Shown in pieces: positions 20,643 to 32,247 of a DNA stretch of 57,582 nt; the first letter of the stretch is position 1, and every line of letters begins with the position of its first letter. Source of the stretch: Vitrella brassicaformis (lineage: Eukaryota; Sar; Vitrellaceae); assembly GCA_001179505.1 (NCBI GenBank), contig CDMY01000033.1, forward strand, positions 22,949 through 80,530. The letters are read 5' to 3'. The position numbers and the translations under genes were made by a program. The notes beneath the pieces were generated by a model that did not search any database, was not told where the DNA came from, and saw nothing but the letters and a program-made list of their open reading frames with translations.

Positions 20643-23538
20643 TTATTCGTTGTGCGCCTTCATGTGGACTTCAATCTCCAGTTGTCGCCTCTCCATGCGC
20701 TGCAACGCTGAAAAAATGAGACAAGAACCTCTTGATGCATCCAATCGAGATTTGAAGGTCTTTGAAATGTATGTGGACCTGTCATGATGTCTCGGTTCTC
20801 AACGTTGTGAAATCCTGCGGATTCAAGCCACTCGTCTATCTGTGAGTGCTCGAATTCGCGAGACACCGAGCGAATGAGGGTGCCATCTTCCCCTCGACGT
20901 TCGATGAGTGTCGTGGACACACGAAGGCGAGTAACGACGCCTCCTTCCTCGATCTCTCTTTCCACGGAAGACGAAGTCTCCCCCGTCCCCCGTTTCCCCT
21001 CTCTCTCTGCTCGAATGAAGGCAATGAAGAAGGAGGGAATTGCCAAGGGGACCGAGAGAAGGAAGAGGAAGACCACAGAATGTCTCTCCACCGCTGAGGG
21101 CTCGATTCATCTTTTCTCCGGCTTTGGCCAGCACCGCAAGGGCGATCACAGGAATGAAGGCGACAGTAAAGAGAAGGGCCTCGATGGTCGCGTGAAGTAG
21201 AGAAACTAGCAGGAAGATCACCGCTGAGATGTTAAGGCCGCTCGGCCGATCTGAATCTGAACGCAGTCACAATGCGCATTCAGGATACGCATTGTCTGCA
21301 TTGTCTGTGTTGATACCATGAAGCCTCGCAGCGGCTGCGATCAGCGAAGCAAGGTACTTTAAGGGAAGAACCAATATCGCACCTGAGGGAACAACATTGG
21401 TAGATGGTTGGTTTTCAATATTCGTACCTATGAGGTTGAAGGGAGGTGGAAGCTGCTCCGTGGATGACATATGTAAGTACTCGTTTATCACCCGAACTTT
21501 CAGCAGTCTACAATTCAGAATAGGACGGTGATATAGATTAGTCCACCAGTTTTCCTTTATATGTCTTACTGATACTGAGCGCTTTGTGTCTCTTCGATTG
21601 CTGCCCAAGTTGAGGTCATGATGGCGATAAGGAGATTCACCTATATTCGCGACCAAAACAAGCTTGACAGACATTTTGCATCTCTCCTTTGATATTCCTG
21701 TTCTAACCAGTATGATTGATGATAGAATGACATAGACCAGAAAGAGACATGTCGTGAGAAGCTCCTGTCTCTCGATCGAGTCATTCATCGGGTCCTGAGA
21801 ATCGCCCAATCCTGCATAGAAGCTGCTCAAGAGCCCATCAGCAGTCATCTGAGTCTTTGCATTCTATGTGTTTATGCTGACAGAGTGAGTATCGCCTTGC
21901 TGTAGGTATCAAAGTGCTCTGAGTCGTGATTCAGTGCCACGAAAGCCGCCGCGAATATCAATAAGATATACACATACAGCAGCAAGAAAAGACCGATGTC
22001 CGACATCGTTTTGATGACGGCTCTGCCCAACAGATTGACAGTATGTGGCTATTTGACTGTTCTTCTTTCCTCTTTGTTCCTCACAGGATGAGTGGCCCGA
22101 CATTTGGATGAAGACTTGCGACTTGGAGGAGACGCAGAGCGAAGAGCAGTGCGATGAATACCAGTGACTTCATTGTCCACTCCGACGGCAAGTCTGAAGC
22201 GTAGAGGAAGATGAATCCGGCAATCCCGAGGCAGCTCAGAAGGTCTAAGATATTCCTGAGAAAGAAAGACCGCCGCACAGGAGGTGTACGACCTAAGAGA
22301 TATTACCAAGAGTCTGCCCAGTATGCTGCCTTGCAGCGAATCATCTGTTAAGCAGGAGAATGATATATATATATATGAAAGGCTGTCTTGGCATTTTTCT
22401 ACCTGGAAGACCTCTTGTGCAAGGAAACCGGCTCCCATGATCATGAGCCCCCATGTTGGCCACACGGGGGAGCTCTCATTGTTGACGTTGATGTTGATGT
22501 GAAAGAAGAGACCCATTATGCTGCATCAAAACATAGATGGCATATAAATGGCCCTCACATTATAACTCTGCCGTACAAGACAAGGATTGCGATGAAGCGA
22601 TTGATGAAGACGGTACGTGGCGATATGTTGATGTTCCAATACTCAAGTGACAGAAAGGCCTTCTCCCAGCATCCGTCAACTATCGATATGCAAGAGCCTG
22701 AAGTTTTAAATCAAAAAACCAAAAAGTGCAGTTGCGTCAGCAAGGTTCCGAGGTTGTTCACCTTCTGTCACCAATTCCAGCGGTTCAGTCTCCTCAAGAA
22801 GCCGAAGAATATCTTCCTCTCCGTACTGCAGCGACTGCTGAAACACGCCAGGTTGTCTGTTGCAAAACGTTGCTGTGAAAGTCTGAGACGATCAAGTACA
22901 GACAGAAGATAAGCAAGAGACGGCGACAGAAGTCTGACCTTAAGCCATTTCACAAGGCCTTCGAGTTCTCTGCACATAGGAAACAACATACACAGCCACC
23001 CAGATGAACGGTCCTTACGTTGCAATGGAGTGTTTCTTGTTGGAGATTAATTCTTTAAGAATGGAACAGCAGTTCAAGCTGTGCAGGGCAGGGCAGCCTG
23101 ACTTCCTCAGCCATGACGCCAGGCCACTCTTCACGTAGGGCAGCATTTCGGAATCGAGCTTTTTGGCGAGGGCTTCGATATCGGAAGGCATCAAGGGCTC
23201 TCTGGGATCAATCTGATGAAGACACAAACAAAGCGATAGTTCGGACACTCACTTGTCCTTTGCTTGTCCTTCCCACACTGCACCCGTTCCGCAGCACGCC
23301 GCAGCCGAGAGAGGAACGCGTCAGCCCTCTTTCTATTCTCCCTCTCGTCATTGATGAATCGGCGGCCAATGGAAGGTTCGCTTTCTTCGAGTTCGGATTG
23401 CGAACCCTCATCATCATGATGGAGGAGAGGCACAAAGCTCTGAAGGTCGCGCTGAAAACAAACCATTGCAATACATTGCAATCGCAACGGGATGTCGCTG
23501 CGAGGCGTTTGTACCTTCATCTCGATTGCCCCTCGCAT
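20643..23538 (-). CDS. TRP-like cation channel, six-transmembrane with C-terminal hydrophobic extension
   Basis: Seventeen exons: 23538-23515, 23451-23253, 23199-23019, 22969-22939, 22882-22762, 22697-22559, 22520-22403, 22344-22307, 22255-22085, 22022-21896, 21848-21708, 21640-21570, 21507-21428, 21382-21317, 21223-21092, 21006-20779 and 20707-20643. They sum to 1932 bases, 643 residues, all phases closing. Helices: S1 ~220-235 (RFIAILVLYG), S2 ~252-270 (WGLMIMGAGFLAQEVF), S3 ~285-305 (LDLLSCLGIAGFIFLY), S4 ~315-332, S5 ~345-367 (IGLFLLLYVYILLIFAAAF), pore ~385-400 (LLSSFYAGLGDS) and S6 ~408-432, running into VNLLIAIMTSTW. Then come ETQSAQYQ and LPPPFNLI, as in TRP channels. Two further hydrophobic stretches (~482-535) and a short helical tail follow. 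One intron (21895-21849) is GC-AG. The acceptor before 23199 is the least certain. Introns are only 45-110 bases and lack TG tracts, unlike the neighbours. Confidence 0.8.
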
Positions 23539-23826
23539 TCTTCCCGCCTTTCCGCCTGCGCCTTCAAATGTTTCAGGCTGGGGGCCGCGCTGGCTCGGCC
23601 AGGATCGTCACTGATCGCCCCAAATGGGAGGAGTGGCCACCTCCACAGCTGTGCTTCCGCTTGAGATGACAACCATTCATTCACTATGGCTGATGCAAAT
23701 GATCGATCACCAGACCAGACGACAGTGATTGATAGGCGAAGCAATAAGGTAGGGGACGGATGGGTCCATCAGAGACACACAGACACACAGACACAAGATG
23801 CATCAATCCTCCATCTTCAATGTAGG

Positions 23827-26800
23827 CTAGCCAAGGAAGCCTCTATCAAAGCCCCGCCCGCCAGACACGCTTCTAGCGCTGCTCAACTCAGACACCACTC
23901 GGGGCGTCGACACACCCCGCACGGACGGCAGTGGGGAAAAGGGCACCACAATGCTCCCAGGAGGCGCAGCCGGCGGCCTGGCCGGCAGCATCGCCACCAC
24001 AGGGGCATGAGCACGGGCATGATACCTCTGCTGTGCTGGCGGTCCCGTGGCCTGCCTCTGCACCCATGGTGGCGGCATCTGTTGCTGCTGGTGATGCTGC
24101 TGCCACACAGACTGCATTGGCATCAGCTGTGCCCCCTCCCCTCTTGGCTGCTGGTGGTAGATGGCGTGCAGGACGGCCTCTACGGGGGGGAAGGCGGGGA
24201 TGGAGAGAGTGCCGGGCGGGGGCGGTTTGAGCTCCAGGCCAGTGGGTGCACGCGCCAGGGACGACGAGGAAGGGACAGGGGGCGGGGGAGAGCTGGGCTG
24301 CTGCTGGTCATGGTGCTGCTGCTGGTGCTCTTCGCAAGGGGCGGTCTCGTCCTCTGCTTCTGACTCGATGTCGGACACTGCACAGAAAAGAGGACCGTTT
24401 GGAGAGCAGATTGATGTGTCTCGTGTCGGTACTTACGTGATATGTCAAAGTTGAAACGGAAGTGGTTGAATGCACCCTCTCCGCTGCCCTGGCCAGCTGC
24501 CACTGCCTTGCCCTCTTCCCTCTCTCCCCTCCCATCCTGCCCCAGATGGTCCTTCTTCCCGCCACGGTCACTCTGCACGACAACCCCCCTGCGTGGCGTC
24601 CGCCCCCGGCCGCGAGCCGTCACAGGGCTCCGCGGAGACGCGCTCGCAGATCGCGATCGGCTGCCCCTCGATGCTGGCTTGGATGGCGGGCTCTTGAGGG
24701 GTGGAGGTGGGTTTTTCTTGCGATGGGTCGCCGGGCGGTCGCGTCGTTTCTTGGGTACATAGATGATCGCCTCTTCCGCCTCTTGTTTGTCACGCCCTTT
24801 TCTCCCCCCATGCCCGCCGCGGCTGCCGAGCAGCTCGTCCAGTCGGCGCGAAGATGAGGAGGCAATGCCAGCCTGGGCTCTCTTTTTTCCGTCGTCCCTG
24901 CGAGAGCGGTCCTTGACATGCTCGTCGACTGCTGCTGGTGGTGGGGGGACGGGCCAGTCGATGGGCTGCCTGGGCGGCTCGGCGGTGGTGAAGTCATTGT
25001 CAGCCGTGACGAGCTCGAATGGCAAGGGGGGCTGCGCGGGAGACGGCTGTTGGTGCTGTTGCTGGTACTCTTGCTCCTCTCCCCCTGCCTCCTCTCCTCT
25101 CGCCTGTTGGGTGGCTGGCCTTGGGGGATCGACGGACGGTGGGGGTAGGGGCGAGGGAGGACCTGGTGCCTTGATGGCGGCGGAAGTGTGGAGAAGCTGC
25201 GACAGCATGTCGTTCAGCTCCTGCTCGTGGCGGCTGATCGACCAACCAAAGAGGAAAGACAAAAATGCAGTTGGTCGGTTGTGTGCTGAGAGACATGTTT
25301 TTGGCGTTTGCATGTTCCCGACCGACCTTGTTGTGTCCTTGATCTTCTGCGCCATGTCATCGCGTTCCATCCAGAAAAGCATAGAGAGCCGTCGGCATTC
25401 GGCGTCAGTCTCGGCCTGGCAGACAAATATCCCCCCCACACACGTGGGGATCCACACCGTCTGGCTGTTCATGAAAGCCCTCTTCCAACCTTACCCTGTC
25501 CATCATCTTCTGTCTCTTCTTCTCCTCTCGCCGCTCCCTCTCCAGCAGATCCAACAACTCGCCGTTCTGCAGCCGACGCAGCTCCTCAAGGCAGCTACTC
25601 GGGTCACCCAAGACCTCACCCTCACCCTCATCTCTGTCTACCCCCTCGCGCCCTCTTTCCCCCTCTTTCACGTTGTCCGCACCGTCGTGGGCGGCCTCAT
25701 GCACCTGGAACTCGTCTATTGGCGGCGGGAATGTGCGTGTGGGGATCAAGAGGCCCTCGTGCGGTGGGGAGGGCGGCTGCTGCTCGCGGATGAGACGCTT
25801 GGTGGACGGCAGCCCGGAGAAACTCATGGATGCTGACGAGAGAAGGGCAGAGAGCAAAAAAGGGTACGGTGTAATTTGTCGCGGGCTCATGTTACCTTTG
25901 TGTTCATGTTGTTTCCATGGTGGTGGGTTCTTTTCCAGCCATTCGCGGTACGGCTCGTGCACGACCTCCTGGGTGGTGGTAGCAGTGTCCTTGGCCGCCT
26001 TCTTCTTGACTGACGCGCCCCCGCCCTTCTCCTTGCGCACACGCACTATCAAGCCCCTCTCCCTCTCCCCCCTCGCTCTGCCACTCCCCCTTTTCTCCTC
26101 CTCTGTCGGCCGCACCGTAGCCATCTCCCCATCGCGGCACGCTGCGGCAGCCACAGACGACAGCAGAGGGCTTTGGTCTTGCTTGTCCGGAAGCGGTGCC
26201 CGCGGAGTGCTCCCGTCGTCCTCCTTGACTGCGCCTGGGGGCGACTTGGGTGACTTGGGCGGCTTCCATGCAAATGTCCGCTGTGCGTCATCCGCGTCAT
26301 CCACTTCGGTGGCGGTGTGGTCGGCGGGTATCTGAGCTTGTGGGCGTGGCTGTGTGGCTGGTGACTTGGGTGGTGGGAGGGGCGAGGGAGAGGGGGGGCT
26401 GGAGGGCTCGAAGGTGAAGGCATGAACTGATGGAAGAGAAGAAGTGCCTTCACCATTTCATCGGATGTGTGCACGTGAATGGATACCTGCGTCTACAGTA
26501 GCCTTTTTGACGTGCTGCATGTGGTCGTGTATGCGTTTCTTCTCGGCCTCGAGGGCCCGCCGCGCCTCATCCTTATCGCGCAGACGACGGTCACGCTCCT
26601 CACGCCAACTGCACAACACCCATTGTTGTGGCGCTTTCATGATCTGATGTTTTTCTCTTACCGTTCGATACGCGACTGCTTCCACATGACGGCCTCTTGC
26701 ACCCGCTGCAACAACCAATCGGCAGTCCGACAATGAGCAGATGACCATTAAAAGAGATGTGTGGCTGCCGAGTTTAGGCACCTCTTTCTGCATCTCCTGC

Positions 26801-28114
26801 TCGATCTCGCGAGAGCGCTTGACCATGTCGCGCCGAGCCTGCAGACACAAACGGACCTCCCTAGCGTGTGACTGGCCATTGTGTGTGTCTTTGTGTGTAC
26901 CTCTCTCTGTTGGCGGGCGATCTGTCGGTGCTGCTCTGACATGTCCTGCAACCTGATCAAACAGGAACACAAAGACCACAATACAAGTCCTCCCCCCTTC
27001 CATCCGTCGTCCGTCTGTACCTCTTGATATTCCGTTCCCTCTTCTGCACCACAAGTTGGTTCTTGAGTGCGGCCTCGAACTTGCGCCGCTCCTCCTCTAT
27101 CTGACGCGATGCCAGACGCTCGCTGCGGCACAGCTCACGCGACGTGCGGGCCTCCACATCCTCCACAGACATCACCCAGGGACTACTGCAGCACATAGTG
27201 CAACAGACACATGTTGTGTGTAGGGGTGTTTGTACCTTGAATTTGGTGCGGGGCGGCTGGTGAGCGATGGTGTGCCCATCAGCGATGCCCCGGTGCCCCT
27301 CTCCCTCGACGAGTGGCGAACACGACTCCCAGGGCGCCTGTCGATGGAGCCGCTAAGGCTGATGAGGAAGGAAACGAACAGACCCAGGGATGAATGATAT
27401 GGGGACCTCTTTGATGGAATGGTGTGTACCTGGCTATGGACGCATCGAATGCAGGCTCGGCCTCATGCTGGCCGAGGGGCGCCTCGTCCTCCTCATAGCC
27501 GCCCTGTATGGATGAACGAGTGAATTGCACATGCACAATTCACCCACATCTGTCCATTCATCTGCATCATGATGCGTGTGTTTGGTGTCGTGTGGTGTGT
27601 ACCTACCGAGTATCGTTTCTCCTGTCTGTAGGTCTTGAGGGTCTCCTCTCGCGCCTCGGCACGCTGCCGGTACTGCTCGGCCTCCTCCTGGTACATCATG
27701 ATGGACACGTCCAAGTGAGCTGCCTGTGGAACAGAGACCACACATCTTTGATGCATCGCTGCATCTTTCTTTGTGTGTTGACCCACCTGCTGCTCAAGCT
27801 GCTCCACGAGGTCCTTCTTGCGTTCCTGGGCCAGCTCTAGCCGCTGCTGGAAGTACCCACAATGCGTTTCGTAATGCTCTACCAACGTCGCCATCGCACC
27901 TGCGCGCCACGGAAACAGAAGATAGACCAATTCAGGCACCATAAATGATTGCAGCCATCATGATGTGGCCATCCTGCCGTCGCTCACCCTGCAGATACTT
28001 CTCATCACGGATGACTAGGTCCAGGTCTTGCGCCGTCCATTGCGAGGCCAGAGGGGCGGAGAGCGAAGGAGGCTGGGGAACCCCTGGGCCATCCTGAAGG
28101 CCATTCGCCGCCAT
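23827..28114 (-). CDS. Long coiled-coil protein with Pro/Gln-rich C-terminal half
   Basis: Exons: 28114-27988, 27899-27787, 27723-27607, 27503-27430, 27358-27235, one ending at 27021, 26952-26901, 26838-26782, 26705-26662, 26608-26487, 26426-25896, 25832-25495, 25415-25327, 25233-24437 and 24377-23827. About 1095 residues. The first third is near-continuous charged helix (YFQQRLELAQERKKDLVEQL, RQIEEERRKFEAALKNQL, RRALEAEKKRIHDHMQ), a coiled coil of the kind seen in centrosomal or cytoskeletal proteins. Then come a Pro/Lys stretch (PKSPPGAVKEDD), another helix (ELLDLLERERREEKKRQK), and a long disordered Pro/Gln/Ser region with RS-like and NLS-like patches. No family recognised. One junction (27235 to the next exon) does not resolve in phase with the obvious CAG acceptor, where an in-frame TAG would follow, so this could be two genes. 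Confidence 0.55.
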
Positions 28115-28336
28115 TTGCTCCCACGAGGGACCGTAAATGGAAGGCTGCCGAGACGCCCACAGACGTGCCCACAGCCCCCAGATCGAGAGCTCGAAGAGCT
28201 GGCGTCCCGGCAATGTGGTAATTGGACGGCTTCTTATTTTCTGCCCTGCATGCACTCGTCTGCTGCTGCCGCGCTTCGGTCTGAGGCTGCTGCTCTGTTG
28301 CGGTAGGTGACGTTCGCTGAAGAGGAGTGCTTGAGG
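28115..28336. promoter_or_regulatory. Divergent promoter region, coiled-coil gene / kinase gene
   Basis: The two inferred start codons are 222 bases apart and face away from each other. Confidence 0.45.
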
Positions 28337-31030
28337 ATGATGCAGCAGCCGACGAACCGTCGCGTGACAAGGGTGGAGAGCCCTGCTCCTCAAATGGGCC
28401 AGCAAGGTGAGTTTAGTAACAAGCTGCTCTGTAATGGTGTCGATATCCCTGTGTTCAACTGGACACAGGCGGCAACCGGCCCGGTGCTGCAGAGCTGCAG
28501 CGTCGCCATGTCTGCGGCACCCGTCCTCGAGCAACGACTCCTCAGGCCCCAAACCGGGCGCCCACATTCACCAGAATGCATGACAAAGGTGAGAGACCTC
28601 CAGAGAAGTTTCATTTGAAGCCGTGATCCACTTTGTCCTTGCAGCTCCCTGCCGTCGCCCTGTCCGTGGCATGAGCCCGCTTCCGCTGCACGAGCAGCGT
28701 CGGCCGTTGTTTTTGCAGGCGAAGCCGCCCCAGCTGCCGGGACGCCACACTCTCAAACCCATGCAGTATCGCAACCCAAGCCCAGGTAGGCAGAGATGAT
28801 CCCTTGTGCAATGGAACGTGTGTGTGAGCTTTTCACGTGTCTCCTTCTCTGTGTGTTTGCAGTGCCCAACTACGCCAACAGGACGCCCATCAGGCGCCGT
28901 CAGCATGAGATTGACGACGCTGACCGGGCGATGATGGGCACAGGCAGGGGCAGGATGGAGGGCGTTGGGACTTTGGAGGTGGATGTCGGCGTCATGACTA
29001 GCCCGGTGATCAGACACACATAATGAGCGATGATGACAAACAATGATACTTTGACTTCCTTCAGCGATTTGGTTCGCCTCCGGAGAGGAAGAAGGCGCCA
29101 GGCATAGCCGCCCCCCCGCCCCTGGCCATCCCGCCCATGGGCTACATCCCCACCGTCACCGACAAAGCTAAGACAAAGAAGAAACAGCAGCCCAAGACTC
29201 ACAGCAAGGCCCCCAGCCCTTCCCCCATCGGCCCCACCACACCAAAGCGCTCCCCATACGCCGAGGTCCCGCAAAGGCGCAAGACCAAAGCCCGCTCCGA
29301 GCAGCTGCCGGACGAGCCGAAGCAGCTGGGCTTCACGAGGGACGGCAGGAAGGGCACCTTCCGAGGGTACGAGGCCCATAACATGACCCCCATGACTCCC
29401 GCAAAGGTGCTGGCCACCGAGGTGCCCGTGCGGACGATGCACAAGCCGTATGTCGTGACGGAGCGCGTGCCCTTCAACCCCGTGATGCGTATGGTGAGGG
29501 AGGAGGAGACCACGGGGGTGCCCCCTGAGGTGGAGCTGGAGATGGCCGATGACGAGGAGTCGCACTACCTGGACCGGCCTGAGGAGGAGGAGAGCCTGCT
29601 CGCCAACCAGGAGGAGATTGTCGACCCTCAGGTGCCCGAGGACACCAGCACCGGCACCGCCATCCATCACCTCGACGAGAACGCCACGCAGCACCAACAC
29701 CAACACCAACAGGAGCAGGAGCCAGCCCCTCTCCCTCAGCTTCGCTTCAGAAACTGGCTTGAGCCCGCCCGCACTCAGGCGCATCAAGACCACCGGCCAC
29801 TCACCCCTGTGGTCGAGAGGGAGACACTGGCTGAGGCGCAGCCTGCTGTGCGGGCTGGGGCGGGGGCAGGGGCGGGTCGGCGGGAGAGGCCTGTGGTGGA
29901 GATGGACGTGCCGACCAACCCGTGGCAAGCGAAGGAGAGGGTCAACCGTGCCGAGAAGGAAAAGGAAAAGGAGAAGGACAAACGTGCCATCGCCCTGCCG
30001 CCAAGGAAAACAGGTACACAAGACGGGACAAATAAACAGATCGCGTCTCATCTTCCCCCTTTATCAGAGCACGTCCTGGGTATATATGGCAAGGCGGCAG
30101 AAATCCGCGACGCACGCCGTGACGCCCAGCAGGTGCGGGCCAAGGTGGCGCTGGGCGCTCGACTGACGGCGAGACCCAACACAGGAGAGAGGGCTGCCGA
30201 CGACAGTGAGAGAGAGAGGGAGAGGCCGAGTCGGGAGGAGGAGCTGGAGATATGTGAGAAGGTCGGCAGCGGGGCGTACGCCAAGGTCCACCGGGCGAGG
30301 AACCGGGTGAGTGAGTGTCAGAGGGGCAGAGACAGAGGGACGGGGACACACAGGAAGAAGGTGTGCACGGTGGATTGGATGGATCGCGTTTTCGGTCTGT
30401 GCGGTGCGTGTGCGTGTGCGTGCAGGTGACACGTGAGTCTGTCGCTTTGAAGATGTACCCTCGCTCGCACTACCAGGGGCGGAAGAGACAGAGCTATGAA
30501 CGGGAGGAAAAGTAAGTACCAAACCACGAAAAGAGACCGCCCCCTCCTGCCCTTGTCTCTACTTCTGCGTGTCCGTCTGTGTGTGTGTTCAGTGTGTTGC
30601 GTATGGTCCGTGACTTGGTCAAGCACCCGCACATTGTGGGCTACATCGGGCCGTACGAGACGCGGACGCACCTGTGTTTTGTGTTTGAGTTCCTGGAGGG
30701 GGGCAACCTCAAGCACTGGGTCGACCGCAAGGGCGGCAGGCTTACCGAAGCTGACGCACGGGCGGTCTTCTCACAGGTAAGTGAAATGAAATGGAAGATG
30801 GCGGCTTGTGTTGGGGTATGCATGTGTCTCGTTTTCTCGTCATGCAGCTTGTGGATGCGCTGGAGGCGCTGCATCGCAACAATATCGTACACCGAGACAT
30901 CAAGCTTGACAACATCCTGAGGGACAAGAAATCATCCTACGGCAACTCACACCAAGGTATGTGCGACACTCAGCACACAGATAGATGCCATATGAGCAAT
31001 GGCCGCCGCGATTAATGGCCACGCCTCCCC

Positions 31031-31065
<35 letters not shown>

Positions 31066-31934
31066 GTCGTGTGCAGTCCCATTTTTCAAGCTGATCGATT
31101 TCGGGTTCAGTTTCCACGTGAGGGAGGACCACAGTGGGCAGCTCAAGCTCTTCTGCGGCACACCATCATACATGGCCCCCGAGATCGTCACCAACCAGCG
31201 GACCAAACAGGCCTTCTGCGGCTTCAAGGCCGACGTGTGGGCCATGGGCGTGGTGCTCTACCACCTTGTCTGCGGGCAGCTGCCCTTTCGCGCTGAGAAC
31301 GATAGGTGAGGTGACACTTTTGAGAGCACAGGCATCGTCCTCTGGTCTGTGTCTCTCTGTTTGTCCGTGCAGTGCGCTGTATCAGAAGATTCTGCACTCG
31401 TCGAGCCACCTGAAGGTCCCGGATCGGCTGCAGCTGACGCCGACCTGTGAGGACATTATCCGGAGGATGCTGCACCACGACCCGCGCCACCGGCTCTCCA
31501 TGCACGAGGCCAAACACCACGAATGGTAGGTACCTCATCAACACAGAAAAGTGGCGGGGAATCGGCCCATCGGTGTGTGTGTTTCTGTTCGGTGTGTGTG
31601 AAGGCTGCGTGGCGAGGCCTCCGTGTCGACGGCCATCCCGTCGTCTCAGTCGTCATCGATGCGGAGCAACCTCAACACCATCAACAGCCATCCCCAGTCC
31701 CGCCCAAACTCCCTGCCGCCGCCGCCCAATATGCCCAACATATTCATGCCACCCTGCCCGCCGCCCCCTTACACCTACCTGCACCCGCCGCCCTACTACT
31801 CGCCGAACAGCGTCCCACACACGTTTGCACAGGCGGCAGGAGTGGCGTACTTTGGCGGTATGCTGACGGGGGATGGCGGAATGGCTGTGGCCCCACCGCC
31901 GCCGACCTTTGAGCATCACCAGGGGCAGCACTAG
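28337..31934 (+). CDS. Serine/threonine protein kinase with long disordered N terminus
   Basis: Twelve exons: 28337-28406, 28469-28588, 28645-28785, 28863-29005, 29065-30013, 30068-30306, 30426-30511, 30593-30776, 30848-30956, 31077-31305, 31373-31525 and 31604-31934. Total 2754 bases, 917 residues, all phases closing. Residues 1-530 are low-complexity and charged, with a basic P/K-rich part and an acidic part (EVELEMADDEESHYL). The kinase domain starts at ~535 with GSGAYAKV (P-loop), VALKMY (ATP lysine), HPHIVGYIG, FEFLEGGNLKHWV, HRDIKLDN (catalytic loop, ~659), DFGFSF (~688), CGTPSYMAPE and DVWAMGVVLYHL. All catalytic residues are present. The CGTPSYMAPE signature fits CAMK/AMPK-like kinases, but I cannot place a subfamily. 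The tail (~815-917) is Pro/Tyr-rich (PPPPYTYLHPPPYYSP). The start could be further upstream through an alternative codon. Confidence 0.88.
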
Positions 31935-32247
31935 CAGACAGACAGAGGGCGGGTTGTGTGTGTCGATTTGTGGGTGGGAGAGGGAGAGAATGTGGGATGG
32001 GGTTAATGGCGCCAGGGTGATGATAGGCAGCCGCTTCTTGCAAGAGTGCTGGATGGATGGTGATCAGTCGAGCTTGTCTCTTTCCTTTTGCCACGCATGA
32101 CCCATCGAGGAGGCGCCACACGGAGAGATAGATAGAGTGGCAAGGCTGAGTCACCAGTGCCCGTCCATTTCGTTTGTTGATGGAAGAAACCAAACAATCA
32201 GTCAAAGTCAATGTCAAAGGCATTCAAAGGCATTCGCCTCTCACCGT
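31935..32247. other. Convergent intergenic region
   Basis: 313 bases between the kinase stop and the stop of F-box copy 2; nothing recognised. Confidence 0.6.

Noticed and set aside
21849-22022. Channel gene looked like a pseudogene with stops after S5 and in the S2-S3 linker
   Set aside because: A 51-base intron at 22306-22256 and a GC-AG intron at 21895-21849 remove the stops, and total coding length then closes at 643 codons.
28900-30051. 383-codon minus-strand frame rich in Leu and Arg
   Set aside because: Antisense of the kinase N-terminal exon; no family match and no splice support.
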